Assembly: GCA_026002995.1 (NCBI GenBank)
Contig: BPGK01000001.1
Coordinates: forward strand, 1 to 64,000
DNA length: 64,000 nucleotides
Source: Gaiellaceae bacterium
GTDB taxonomy: Bacteria; Actinomycetota; Thermoleophilia; Gaiellales; Gaiellaceae
Reading direction: 5' to 3'
Every line of letters begins with the position of its first letter. Within the stretch, counting starts at the first letter, position 1. Below, in pieces: positions 55,495 to 63,343 of the stretch. The notes under the pieces are model-generated. The model ran no database searches. It worked only from the letters and a program-made list of their open reading frames with translations, and was not told where the DNA came from. A program made the position numbers and the translations under genes.

Positions 55495-56880
55495 TCACCG
55501 AGCCTGCTTGATGCGCGCCGTGAGCTCTTGCACCAGGTTGTACACAGAGCGGTCCTCGCGGATGAGGCGCGTGATCTTCGAGGTCGCGTGGATGACCGTC
55601 GTGTGGTCGCGTCCTCCGAACTCCCGGCCGATCTTCGGAAGCGACGAGTCGGTGAGCTCGCGAGAGAGGTACATCGCGACCTGGCGCGGGTAGGCCACGG
55701 CCTGGGAGCGCCGCGGGCTGACGAGCTCGTCGACCGTCACCCCGAAGCGCTCGGAGACCGCCTGCTGGATGCGGGAGATGGTCACCTCCGGCGGCGGATC
55801 GCCCTGCGGGAAGACGTCCTTGAGGACGTGCTCGGCGAGCTCGACGGTCAGTGGCCGGTCGGTGAGTGACGAGAACGCGACGACGCGGGTGAGCGCGCCC
55901 TCGAGCTCGCGGATGTTCGACGAGACGCGGCTGGCGATGAACGTGAGCACCTCCGGGTCGGTGACCGCGATCCCTTCGGTCGTGACCCGCTTGCGGAGGA
56001 TCGCGATCCTCGTCTCGAGGTCGGGCGCCTGGATGTCGGTGAGGAGCCCCCACTCGAACCGCGATCGCAGCCGCTCCTCGAGCGTCGCGATCGCGCGTGG
56101 GGGGCGATCCGAGGAGATGACGATCTGCGCGCCGCCCTCGTAGAGGGAGTTGAACGTATGGAAGAACTCCTCCTGGATCCGCTCCTTTCCCTCGAAGAAC
56201 TGGATGTCGTCGATGAGGAGGACGTCGTAGTTGCGGTAGCGGCGTTTGAAGCCCTCGATGCGCTTGTCTCGCAGCGAGTCGATGAAGTCGTTCATGAACG
56301 TCTCGCTCGTGACGTAGCGCATCGTCAGCCGCCGCGAGTGCTGCCGCACGTAGTGGCCGATCGCCTGCAGGAGGTGGGTCTTCCCGAGCCCCGTGCCCCC
56401 GTAGATGAAGAGCGGGTTGTACGCCTGGGCGGGCGCCTCGGCGACGGCGAGCGCCGCGGCGTGCGCGAAGCGATTCGAGGAGCCGATGACGAAGAGGTCG
56501 AACGTGTACTTCGCGTTGAGATCGGGCTCGGCTACGTCGCGCGTGACCACGTGATCCACCTCGCCGGCTCGAGGCGCGCTCCCACGTTGCGGCTCCGGGC
56601 CGCTCGCCAACTCGAGGTCGCCGGAGACGTCGAAGGAGACGTCAAGCGGACGACCCGCGAGATCGGCGGCGGCCGCGGCGACGAAGGTGCGGAAGTGACT
56701 CTCGATCCAATCCCGCGTGAAGTCGTTCGCGACGGTGACGACGAGCCCGCTCTCTGTGAGCGACCGCGCCTCGGCGTGCGCGAACCACGTGTCGTGGAGC
56801 GTCTCCCCGAGCGTCTCCCGGAGCCTTTGCGAGATTGCAAGCCAGAGGCTCTCGGCGTTCGTGTCGGTCGCGTTCTCCAC
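55495..56880 (-). CDS. dnaA: Chromosomal replication initiator DnaA
   Basis: Predicted 461 residues, GTG-initiated. The domain I helical start is '[21 protein letters not shown]'. A short, poorly conserved domain II linker is seen at about 105-125. The AAA+ domain has Walker A '[14 protein letters not shown]', Walker B '[24 protein letters not shown]' (in part), and 'SSDRPPRAI'. Domain IV has the DnaA-box-binding signature '[16 protein letters not shown]'. Its short linker makes it compact compared with Streptomyces DnaA. It faces away from the putative origin. Confidence 0.96.
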   Translation of the reverse strand: MENATDTNAESLWLAISQRLRETLGETLHDTWFAHAEARSLTESGLVVTVANDFTRDWIESHFRTFVAAAAADLAGRPLDVSFDVSGDLELASGPEPQRGSAPRAGEVDHVVTRDVAEPDLNAKYTFDLFVIGSSNRFAHAAALAVAEAPAQAYNPLFIYGGTGLGKTHLLQAIGHYVRQHSRRLTMRYVTSETFMNDFIDSLRDKRIEGFKRRYRNYDVLLIDDIQFFEGKERIQEEFFHTFNSLYEGGAQIVISSDRPPRAIATLEERLRSRFEWGLLTDIQAPDLETRIAILRKRVTTEGIAVTDPEVLTFIASRVSSNIRELEGALTRVVAFSSLTDRPLTVELAEHVLKDVFPQGDPPPEVTISRIQQAVSERFGVTVDELVSPRRSQAVAYPRQVAMYLSRELTDSSLPKIGREFGGRDHTTVIHATSKITRLIREDRSVYNLVQELTARIKQAR

Positions 56881-57014
56881 CCGTGGTCGAACTCGGTCGG
56901 TGCCCGAGGAATCGCGAGCATAGCACCGTCTCGGCGCGCGCTCAAACCCGCCGGCTCGAGTCCCTGTGGATGGAAAAGTCGACGATTTGCAGGCCTTTTA
57001 TAGGTTCCACAGCT

Positions 57015-57023
57015 CTTTCCACA
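57015..57023 (+). promoter_or_regulatory. DnaA-box-like site CTTTCCACA
   Basis: It matches the TTWTNCACA consensus at eight of nine positions. It lies within a tight cluster with the sites at 57003 and 57026 in the putative origin. Confidence 0.5.
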
Positions 57024-57114
57024 GATGTGGACGGATTGGTTGGCGTTCTCTTTGCGGAGAACACCCGATGCCCGGTGAGCAGCGTTTTCCCACTACGAGC
57101 GCTCACCGCGGCGC

Positions 57115-57123
57115 TGTGGAAAA
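57115..57123 (-). promoter_or_regulatory. DnaA-box-like site TTTTCCACA
   Basis: Read on the minus strand, it fits the TTWTNCACA consensus at all nine positions. It lies about 80 bp before the rpmH start. Confidence 0.6.
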
Positions 57124-57143
57124 CCAGGCTCGAGACGGTCGTC

Positions 57144-57149
57144 TATACT
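57144..57149 (+). promoter_or_regulatory. rpmH: Possible -10 element of the rpmH promoter
   Basis: TATACT fits the TATAAT consensus at five of six positions, 47 bp upstream of the rpmH GTG, in the only gap before the rightward operon. The -35 position (about 57121-57126) shows no good TTGACA match, so the assignment is tentative. Confidence 0.4.
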
Positions 57150-57195
57150 CGTCGCTCGCTCCGCGCACCAACGACCCTCGACGCTCCCGGACGAC

Positions 57196-57330
57196 GTGAA
57201 ACGGACCTACCAGCCAAACGTCCGCCGCCGCAAGCGGCGCCACGGCTTCCGCGCGCGCATGGCGACCCGCGGCGGCCGCGCGATCCTGAAGCGGCGTCGC
57301 GCGAAGGGACGGAAGCGCCTCTCCGCCTGA
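57196..57330 (+). CDS. rpmH: Ribosomal protein L34
   Basis: Predicted 44 residues from GTG 57196, a typical L34: '[20 protein letters not shown]' then '[20 protein letters not shown]' and 'RLSA'. Very basic; a component of the 50S subunit. It lies 11 bp before rnpA, the near-universal rpmH-rnpA pairing next to dnaA. Length is standard. Confidence 0.97.
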   Translation: MKRTYQPNVRRRKRRHGFRARMATRGGRAILKRRRAKGRKRLSA

Positions 57331-57341
57331 GGCCCGCTCCC

Positions 57342-57698
57342 GTGCAGCGCCGGCACAGGCTCTCCCGCTCACGGGACTTCGAGGCCGTGTACCGACACGG
57401 GACCTCGGTGTCGACGCGCTACCTCGTCCTGCACTCCTTCCCGCGCTCCGAGGACGCGGATGCCCCGCCGCGGCTCGGCCTCGCCGTTCCCAAGGCCGTC
57501 GGAAACGCGGTGACGCGGAATCGCGTCAAGCGGCTCCTGCGGGAGGCGTGGCGGGGGCTCCTGGACGAGCTCCCGTCGGGCCGCGACTACGTCCTCTCGG
57601 CGCGACCGGGCATCGCGGAGCCCCTCGCGGCGCGTGGGCACGAGTGGCTTGCCGCCGAGCTCGGCGAGATCCTGCGCAAGGCGGAGCTCGGACGATGA
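57342..57698 (+). CDS. rnpA: Ribonuclease P protein component
   Basis: Predicted 118 residues from GTG 57342. 'RLSRSRDFEAVYRHG' begins the fold, and the RNR signature of RnpA is in 'AVGNAVTRNRVKRLLREAWR'. It binds the RNase P RNA and assists 5' maturation of tRNAs. The stop overlaps the yidD start (ATGA). The longer reading frame upstream passes through rpmH in another frame and was ignored. Confidence 0.95.
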   Translation: MQRRHRLSRSRDFEAVYRHGTSVSTRYLVLHSFPRSEDADAPPRLGLAVPKAVGNAVTRNRVKRLLREAWRGLLDELPSGRDYVLSARPGIAEPLAARGHEWLAAELGEILRKAELGR

Positions 57699-57952
57699 GG
57701 TACCTGGGCGTCGCTCTCGTCTACGCGTGGCGCTGGACGTTCGGCCTGCTCACCCCGCAGGGAACGTGCAAGTACCACCCGAGCTGCTCGCAGTACGCGA
57801 TCGACGCGTTCCGCGAGCTCGGCCTCGCGCGTGGAGCGGTGCTCGCCGCCTGGCGGTTGCTCCGCTGCAACCCGTGGAGCCACGGCGGCGTCGACTACGT
57901 GCGCGACCAGACGCTCTTCCCCGTCCTTCGCTCGCGGAGGGCACGGTCGTGA
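57695..57952 (+). CDS. yidD: Membrane protein insertion efficiency factor YidD
   Basis: Predicted 85 residues from ATG 57695. It has the haemolysin/YidD motif 'CKYHPSCSQYAIDAFRELG' and 'GAVLAAWRLLRCNPWSHGGVD'. It is a small amphipathic protein at the inner membrane that aids YidC-dependent insertion. It sits in the conserved order rnpA-yidD-yidC with 4-nt overlaps on both sides. Confidence 0.95.
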   Translation: MRYLGVALVYAWRWTFGLLTPQGTCKYHPSCSQYAIDAFRELGLARGAVLAAWRLLRCNPWSHGGVDYVRDQTLFPVLRSRRARS

Positions 57953-58740
57953 TCGTCGGCGGCGTCCTCTCTCCGATCGAGAACCTCCTCACCGAGATCC
58001 TCGTTTGGTTCCACGACTCGGTCGGGCTCACGTGGGCCTGGTCGATCGTCGCGCTGACGGTGCTCGTGCGCATCCTCCTCGTCCCGCTCGCGATCAAGCA
58101 GATCCACTCCATGCAGAGCCTGCAGCTGCACGCACCCGAGATGAAGGCGATCCAGCAGCGCTACCGCAACGACCGGCAGCGGCAGTCGGAAGAGCTGATG
58201 AAGTTCTACAAGGAGAACAAGATCAACCCGTACGCCTCCTGTCTGCCGATCCTCTTCCAGATCCCGATCTTCATCGCGCTCTTCTTCGTCCTCAAGGACT
58301 TCGAGAGGGAGATCTTCCCCGACTTCCCGGCCTCGAGCCTCGACTGGATCGGGCTCGTGGACATCACCGAAGCGACGAGCCGCGGCTGGGGCCCGGTTCT
58401 GCTCGTCGTCTACGTCGCGAGCCAGCTCACGTCCACGTGGCTGATGTCGACGACGATGCAGTCGAACGCCCAGCGCTACCTGCTGATGGCGCTTCCCGTC
58501 TTCTTCATCCCCTTCATCCTCCAGTTCCCCTCCGGGCTCATGATCTACTGGCTGACGACGAACCTGTGGACGACGGGGCAGGGGTTGGTCACGCGGCGGC
58601 TCATGCCGAAGCCGGTGGTGCCGCCCAAGCGCTCGAGCAGGACGCCGAGCAAGGACGAGGAGCAGCCGCAGCCGGCCGCCACGAAGCACCCCACGCCGCC
58701 GCGTCGGGTGAAGAAGAAGCGAGGCGGGCAGCGACGGTGA
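57949..58740 (+). CDS. yidC: Membrane protein insertase YidC
   Basis: Predicted 263 residues from GTG 57949 (GTGA overlap). The short Gram-positive/Oxa1 type has about five membrane segments and lacks the large periplasmic domain of E. coli YidC. 'WSIVALTVLVRILLVPLAIK' includes the conserved hydrophilic-groove Arg. The cytoplasmic hairpin 'MKAIQQRYRNDRQRQSEELM', 'PYASCLPILFQIPIFIALF' and 'FPSGLMIYWLTTNLWTTGQ' follow. The C-terminal tail is Pro/Lys/Arg-rich, ending 'KKKRGGQRR', as expected for ribosome contact. Confidence 0.95.
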   Translation: MIVGGVLSPIENLLTEILVWFHDSVGLTWAWSIVALTVLVRILLVPLAIKQIHSMQSLQLHAPEMKAIQQRYRNDRQRQSEELMKFYKENKINPYASCLPILFQIPIFIALFFVLKDFEREIFPDFPASSLDWIGLVDITEATSRGWGPVLLVVYVASQLTSTWLMSTTMQSNAQRYLLMALPVFFIPFILQFPSGLMIYWLTTNLWTTGQGLVTRRLMPKPVVPPKRSSRTPSKDEEQPQPAATKHPTPPRRVKKKRGGQRR

Positions 58741-59414
58741 GGGACGAGGTCGTGAGCGTGGAAGCGAGCGGCGAGACCGTCGGCGAGGCGAAGTGGGCGG
58801 CGCTGCGCGAGCTCGAGCGGCTGCTTCCCTCTCTCGACCGGAGCGCCGTGGAGTTCGTCGTCGTCTCCGAAGGGGAGCGGGGCCTCCTCGGTGTCGGCCA
58901 CACGCCGGCCAAGGTCGTCGCGTCCGCGCCGGCTCCGGACTCGCACGAAACGTCGCACTCCGATGCGGCCGAGTCTGCTCGTGCGTTCGTCGAGCGGGTC
59001 GCGGCGGCGATCGGCGCGAGCGTCTCGACTGCCGTCGTCGAGAGCGACGACGGGATCACCGTCACCTGCTCGGGACGAGACCTCGGGCTCGTCATCGGCA
59101 AGCACGGCCAGACGATCGACGCGATCCAGTACCTCGCGAACGCGTTGGCCCGCGCCGAGGGAAGCGAGACGGCGGTGACCGTGGACGCGGCCGGATACCG
59201 GGCACGGAGAGCGGGGACGCTTGCCGCGATCGCGCGCCGGGCGGCCCAGCGCGCTGCTGCGACGGGCCTGCGGGTCGAGCTCGAGCCGATGACGGCGGTC
59301 GAACGCAAGATCGTGCACGAGGAGCTGAAGGACGATCCGGACGTCGACACCGTGAGCGACGGCGCCGAGCCCAATCGGTACGTCGTCGTCATTCCCCGCC
59401 GTCCGCTCGACTGA
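58737..59414 (+). CDS. khpB: RNA-binding protein KhpB (Jag/EloR)
   Basis: Predicted 225 residues from GTG 58737 (GTGA overlap with yidC); GTG 58752 is an alternative. Domains: Jag_N ('EASGETVGEAKWAALRELER', about 9-50), a type II KH domain with 'VIGKHGQTIDAIQYLANAL', and a C-terminal R3H domain ('MTAVERKIVHEELKDDPDV'). KhpB pairs with KhpA to bind RNA and is tied to cell-elongation control. The position after yidC is conserved. Confidence 0.92.
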   Translation: MRDEVVSVEASGETVGEAKWAALRELERLLPSLDRSAVEFVVVSEGERGLLGVGHTPAKVVASAPAPDSHETSHSDAAESARAFVERVAAAIGASVSTAVVESDDGITVTCSGRDLGLVIGKHGQTIDAIQYLANALARAEGSETAVTVDAAGYRARRAGTLAAIARRAAQRAAATGLRVELEPMTAVERKIVHEELKDDPDVDTVSDGAEPNRYVVVIPRRPLD

Positions 59415-59415
59415 G

Positions 59416-60006
59416 ATGGATCGCGAGCTCCTCGAGCGCTGGCTCGAGGACGCGCTCGTCACCCCCGGGATCACCGGTCTCCGCGCCGCCGAGACCGCGC
59501 GGCGCGTTCTCGTCGAGGACGCGCTTCGAGCTGCGCCGGTGCTCGAGCGGATCGAGGGGGCAGTCATCGACGTCGGATCCGGCGGAGGCTCTCCGGGAAT
59601 CCCGCTCGCGCTCGCGCTCCCCCACCGACGCTTCACCCTGCTCGAGGCCGAACGGCGGAAGGCGGCGTTCCTCGCGCGCCATGCGGCACACCTCGCGAAC
59701 GTCGAGGTCGTGTGGGGCCGAGCCGAGGAGCAGCCAATCGAGGCGTGGGGAGTCGCCTTGGCGAAGGCCCTTGCGAAGCCGCCTGTGGCGGCGGAACTGA
59801 CGCTCCCGCTCGTCGCCCGCGGGGGCGCCGCTCTCCTCTGGGTCGGCGAGACGGCGGACCGCGAGCGCGTCGCCCGCGCTGCCGCGGCGGTGGGCGGACG
59901 CCTGGAGGAGGAGCTCGACGGCCTGCTCGTCCTCCGGAAAGTCGATGCGACGCCGCCCGGCTTCCCGCGACGACCCGGCGTGGCGAAGAAGCGCCCGCTT
60001 GCCTAG
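59416..60006 (+). CDS. rsmG: 16S rRNA (guanine527-N7)-methyltransferase RsmG
   Basis: Predicted 196 residues. SAM-binding class I fold: 'VIDVGSGGGSPGIPLALALP' as motif I, 'RFTLLEAERRKAAFLARHA', 'VEVVWGRAEE' and 'ALAKALAKPPVAAELTLPLV'. It is slightly shorter than the usual 200-215 residues at the N-terminus. The position between khpB and parA is the conserved one. It starts one base after the khpB stop. Confidence 0.93.
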   Translation: MDRELLERWLEDALVTPGITGLRAAETARRVLVEDALRAAPVLERIEGAVIDVGSGGGSPGIPLALALPHRRFTLLEAERRKAAFLARHAAHLANVEVVWGRAEEQPIEAWGVALAKALAKPPVAAELTLPLVARGGAALLWVGETADRERVARAAAAVGGRLEEELDGLLVLRKVDATPPGFPRRPGVAKKRPLA

Positions 60007-60030
60007 CGCCGCGGCGCCGCGCCAGGCGCG
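60007..60030. repeat. 24-bp direct repeat, copy 1
   Basis: Immediately after the rsmG stop; identical to 60102-60125, which lies within the 5' part of the annotated parA frame. Very GC-rich and partly palindromic (CGCCGCGGCG). Confidence 0.85.
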
Positions 60031-60063
60031 AGCGATGTCCGGCGCACGCGCGAGACTTGCGAC

Positions 60064-60870
60064 GTGTCCGCTGTCGAGGGGTCTCTCGCGCAGTCGCCCG
60101 CCGCCGCGGCGCCGCGCCAGGCGCGGGTGTATGCGGTCGCGAACCAGAAAGGTGGGGTCGGAAAGACGACCACCGCGGTCAACGTGAGCGCCTGCCTCGC
60201 CGAGGCGGGCGAGCGCGTGCTCCTCGTCGACCTCGACCCGCAGGCGAACGCGACCTCGGGACTCGGGCTGCGCGCGAACGGCGTCTCCACGCTCGACCTG
60301 CTCGACGGCGCGCCCCTCTCCGCGCTCGCGAAGCCGACGAGCGTCCCGAATCTCGATGTCGTGATGGCGAAGAGCGATCTCGCCGCCGCCGCGGTCGACC
60401 TCTCGACCCGCGAGGGAGGCGAGCGCTACCTCGCCGAGGCGCTCGCAGGCCGGCTCGAGCGGTACTCGTTCGTGTTCCTGGACTGCCCGCCCTCCTTCGG
60501 GCCGCTCACGGTGAACGCGCTCGCCGCCGCGCAGCGCGTGCTCGTCCCGGTGCAGGCGGAGTACTACGCCCTCGAGGGGCTCTCCCAACTCCTCGGCACG
60601 ATCAGCCACGTCAAGGCTCGTCTCAACCCGGAGCTCGCGGTCGCCGGGATCCTCCTCACCATGGCCGATCGCCGCACGCGTCTGTCGATGGAGGTGGAGG
60701 CCGAGCTCAGGCGGCACTTCGGCGAACTCGTCTTCGCGACGACCGTGCCCCGCTCGGTACGGCTTGCGGAAGCACCGAGCCACGGGCTCCCTGCGATCGC
60801 CTACGACCCCCGCTCACCGGGGTCGGAGGCCTATTGGAAGGTGGCGATGGAGCTTGTCGAGCGTTCCTAG
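60064..60870 (+). CDS. parA: Chromosome partitioning ATPase ParA/Soj
   Basis: Predicted 268 residues from GTG 60064, or 247 from GTG 60127, which would start right at 'VYAVANQKGGVGKTTTAVNV' like most ParA proteins. The deviant Walker A is 'KGGVGKTT'. 'VDLDPQANATSGLG' and 'FVFLDCPPSFGPLTVNALAAA' are Walker A' and B. With ParB it segregates the origin region. The extra 21 codons of the longer form include a 24-bp repeat copy, which makes the shorter start attractive. Confidence 0.94.
   Translation: MSAVEGSLAQSPAAAAPRQARVYAVANQKGGVGKTTTAVNVSACLAEAGERVLLVDLDPQANATSGLGLRANGVSTLDLLDGAPLSALAKPTSVPNLDVVMAKSDLAAAAVDLSTREGGERYLAEALAGRLERYSFVFLDCPPSFGPLTVNALAAAQRVLVPVQAEYYALEGLSQLLGTISHVKARLNPELAVAGILLTMADRRTRLSMEVEAELRRHFGELVFATTVPRSVRLAEAPSHGLPAIAYDPRSPGSEAYWKVAMELVERS
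60102..60125. repeat. 24-bp direct repeat, copy 2
   Basis: Identical to 60007-60030, offset 95 bp. It lies two bases before the alternative parA start at 60127, so it is either in the leader of parA or in its first codons. Confidence 0.85.
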
Positions 60871-61711
60871 CGAGCGGCGCGGGCTCGGCCGTGGGCTCGA
60901 AGTGCTCCTCGGCGAGGCCGGGCAGCCCGAGCTCGTGCACCTGCCCGTCGAGACGATCCATCCGAATCCGCGTCAGCCGCGTCGCCGGTTCGAGCCCGAG
61001 GCCGCCTCCGGTCTCGCTGCCTCGATCCGGCATCAGGGTGTCCTCCAGCCGATCGTCGTCCGCCGCCGCGAGGCGGGCGGCTTCGAGCTCATCGCAGGCG
61101 AGCGCCGCTGGCGGGCCGCGCGAGCCGCTGGCATCCCCACGCTCCCCGCGCTCGTGCGCGACGTCGAGGACGGCGAGTCGCTCCTGCTCGGTCTCGTCGA
61201 GAACGTCGCCCGCGAGCAGCTGTCACCGGTCGAGGAGGCGCGCGCCTACGCCTCGCTCGTGGACGAGTTCGAGCTCTCGCTGAGCGAGGTCGCGGAGCGC
61301 GTCGGTCGTTCGAAGTCTGCGGTCTCGAACCGCCTGCGCCTACTCGAGCTCCCCGAGGAAGTCCTCTGGATGCTCGCCCGTGGCGACCTCACCGAAGGGC
61401 ACGCCCGGGCGGTGCTCTCGCTCCCAGACGACGAAGCGCGGAAGCGACTCGCGCGGCGAATCGCCGAGGAGGGGCTGACGGTGAGAGCGGCCGAGCGCGC
61501 TGCCCGCGAGGGCGGCGCACGGCGGCGAGCGCGGCGCACGCCGGCGACCGACCCCGAGCTCGCCGAGCGCGTTCGCGCGTCACTCGAGCGGATCACGGGA
61601 CTGCCGGTCACGGTGGCGGGCGGCTCGGCGCGCATCCACTTCGGCGACGAGACCGGCCTCGCGGAGCTCGCAGAGGCACTGGAGGCGGCAGAGTCGAGCC
61701 GGGCGAGGTAA
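60854..61711 (+). CDS. parB: Chromosome partitioning protein ParB/Spo0J
   Basis: Predicted 285 residues from TTG 60854, 17 nt inside the parA end. 'ERRGLGRGLEVLLGE' is the usual start. The CTP-binding ParB/Srx domain has 'HPNPRQPRRRFEPEA', 'QGVLQPIVVRR' and 'LIAGERRWRAARAAG'. 'LVENVAREQLSPVEEARAY' and the helix-turn-helix 'SLSEVAERVGRSKSAVSNRL' bind parS. The C-terminal dimer region is short. No exact parS 16-mer was recognised in the window by eye. The stop (TAA) shares its last A with the 75-bp repeat. Confidence 0.94.
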   Translation: MSSVPSERRGLGRGLEVLLGEAGQPELVHLPVETIHPNPRQPRRRFEPEAASGLAASIRHQGVLQPIVVRRREAGGFELIAGERRWRAARAAGIPTLPALVRDVEDGESLLLGLVENVAREQLSPVEEARAYASLVDEFELSLSEVAERVGRSKSAVSNRLRLLELPEEVLWMLARGDLTEGHARAVLSLPDDEARKRLARRIAEEGLTVRAAERAAREGGARRRARRTPATDPELAERVRASLERITGLPVTVAGGSARIHFGDETGLAELAEALEAAESSRAR

Positions 61712-61785
61712 CGGACGCCCGCCACGACCAGCGGGAGCTCCGCTCCCGCGCTTCAGGACCCGCGAGCGGGGATCCGCTCGGCGGA
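61711..61785. repeat. 75-bp direct repeat, copy 1, with two hairpins
   Basis: Exactly repeated at 61807-61881. The unit has two inverted repeats: an 8-bp stem at 61731-61738 / 61742-61749 with a TCC loop, and a 7-bp stem at 61763-61769 / 61774-61780 with a 4-nt loop. No T-run follows, so intrinsic termination would be atypical, but it directly follows parB. Confidence 0.93.
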
Positions 61786-61806
61786 GCGGGCGTGCGCCGA
61801 CGCGGG

Positions 61807-61881
61807 ACGGACGCCCGCCACGACCAGCGGGAGCTCCGCTCCCGCGCTTCAGGACCCGCGAGCGGGGATCCGCTCGGCGGA
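61807..61881. repeat. 75-bp direct repeat, copy 2, with two hairpins
   Basis: Identical to 61711-61785, separated from it by a 21-bp spacer (61786-61806). It lies between parB and the convergent tRNA-Ile gene. The rest of this 317-bp gap holds only that tRNA and a 52-bp leader of the next gene. Confidence 0.93.
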
Positions 61882-61902
61882 TTCCCGCTCTGCGAAAGAG
61901 GA

Positions 61903-61976
<74 letters not shown>

Positions 61977-62028
61977 GCGGTGGGCAACTGTAGCGCACGC
62001 GACGCGTCTAACATGGACGCAGCGGGCT

Positions 62029-62577
62029 ATGCGGGAGATGACCCTGTACGGCGTGAGCTTCGAGCCGATCGGCAAGCAGCCGATCGTGCTCCTGAAGACT
62101 GCGGACGACGATCGCTACCTCCCGATCTGGATCGGCCATGCAGAGGCCGCGGCGATCCTCATGCGCCTTCAGGGCGCGATACCGCCACGGCCGATGACGC
62201 ACGACCTGCTCGCGGACGTCGTCTCCGAGCTCCAGGGCGAGGTCGTCCGGGTGACCGTGACCGAGCTCCGCGAGAACACCTTCTACGCGCGGATCACGAT
62301 CGTCCAGGACGGGCGGGAGTTGGAGATCGACTCGCGACCGTCGGATGCCATCGCGCTCGCCGTCCGCTGCGACGCGCAGATCTTCGCTGCCGAGGACGTC
62401 ATCGAGGAGTCGAGCATCGAGTTCCAGTCCGAGGACGAGACCGAGACGAGCGTCGTGACCGCCTCCAGCCTGGCCGATCTCGACCCGGACGAGTTTCGTG
62501 CGTTCCTGGAGACGGTGACGCCGGAGCAGTTCGCCTCGAGCCTCGAGGAAGCGGACGAGGAAGAAGACGAGGAGTAG
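62029..62577 (+). CDS. Bifunctional-nuclease (BFN/DUF151) family protein
   Basis: Predicted 182 residues. The conserved DUF151 core is visible: 'PIVLLKTADDDRYLPIWIGHAEAAAI', 'RPMTHDLLADVV' and 'REIDSRPSDAIALAVR'-like text 'IDSRPSDAIALAVRCDAQIF'. A UVR-like acidic tail with 'DPDEFRAFLETVTPEQFA' and an Asp/Glu run follows. Plant members have RNase and DNase activity; bacterial ones are largely untested. The start was chosen at the first ATG, 52 bp after the tRNA. Convergent with the CPBP gene with no gap. Confidence 0.9.
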   Translation: MREMTLYGVSFEPIGKQPIVLLKTADDDRYLPIWIGHAEAAAILMRLQGAIPPRPMTHDLLADVVSELQGEVVRVTVTELRENTFYARITIVQDGRELEIDSRPSDAIALAVRCDAQIFAAEDVIEESSIEFQSEDETETSVVTASSLADLDPDEFRAFLETVTPEQFASSLEEADEEEDEE

Positions 62578-63252
62578 TCACGCGGTCGCAACGGCGGCGA
62601 TCAGGGCCACGCCGTTGAAGACCGCATGGAGCAGGATAGGCGGGAAGACGCTCTCCGTTCGGGCCCGCAACCAGCCGACTGCGACCCCGAAGAAGACGAG
62701 CACGGGGAGCCCGAGCACGAGGCCGTGCGCGGCGCCGAAGAGGACTCCGGTCACGACAATGGCCGTCCACGCGCCGTATGGCGCGAGCAACGAGAAGCCG
62801 AGGCCCCGGTAGGTCAGCTCCTCGACGACCGGAGCGAGGACGGTCACGGTGACGAAGAAGGCCACGAAGGCGCCTGCACGGCTCGGATCCCACTCCTCGG
62901 GGACGAGGCCCTGCTCCTCGCTCGCGTCGAGGAAGGGGGAGAGAGCACCGGCGACGACCCAGATCGCGAGGAGCGCGAGCAGGGCGAGGCCGAGCGCGCG
63001 TTTCCAGGAGGCCGGGCGTCTCCAGGCGAACGCCTCCCGGCGAGGGAGGCCGCGGGCGATGAGGAGGAGGATCACGAGCATGAGGCCGTACTGCACGAGC
63101 GCCGCGACCGAGGACGAGTAGCGGTACGCGACATCGTCCGGAGTCTCGACATCGCTGAAGCGCGAGCCGTACCCGAGCGCCGTGAGGACGCCGACGAAGA
63201 CGAGCCAGGCGGCGAGGCGTCCGGGGTGCCGGCCGAGGTCCGAGACAGCCAT
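62578..63252 (-). CDS. CPBP-family intramembrane metalloprotease
   Basis: Predicted 224 residues with about six hydrophobic helices. The Abi/CAAX-protease motifs are present: 'VVEELTYRG' (EExxxR, E144-E145), 'LFGAAHGLV' (H176) and 'LLHAVFNG' (HxxxN, H209 and N213). Members cleave membrane proteins or prenylated tails; bacterial roles vary from bacteriocin immunity to signalling. It directly abuts the BFN gene stop in convergent orientation. Confidence 0.92.
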   Translation of the reverse strand: MAVSDLGRHPGRLAAWLVFVGVLTALGYGSRFSDVETPDDVAYRYSSSVAALVQYGLMLVILLLIARGLPRREAFAWRRPASWKRALGLALLALLAIWVVAGALSPFLDASEEQGLVPEEWDPSRAGAFVAFFVTVTVLAPVVEELTYRGLGFSLLAPYGAWTAIVVTGVLFGAAHGLVLGLPVLVFFGVAVGWLRARTESVFPPILLHAVFNGVALIAAVATA

Positions 63253-63343
63253 TCGGCGGATTCCAGCACGCGGAGGATGTCGCGGGGCGGGTCAGGTGTC
63301 GCCGGACGGCGAAGTCGGAGCGGCCCCGGCTAGCATCACTCGT

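Larger units (their letters stand above)
56881..57195. other. Putative chromosomal origin (oriC) between dnaA and rpmH
   Basis: This 315-bp non-coding gap is the longest AT-enriched stretch of the window and the point where gene direction switches from leftward to rightward. It contains a cluster of sites resembling the DnaA box TTWTNCACA: 56965-56973 (minus, 2 mismatches), 57003-57011 (plus, 2 mismatches), 57015-57023 (plus, 1 mismatch), 57026-57034 (minus, weak) and 57115-57123 (minus, exact). A stretch with runs of A and T at 56970-57020 could be the unwinding element. It also contains the promoters of dnaA and rpmH. Confidence 0.75.

Noticed and set aside
61711-61881. CRISPR array
   Set aside because: Only two copies, 75-bp units with a 21-bp spacer and no cas genes.
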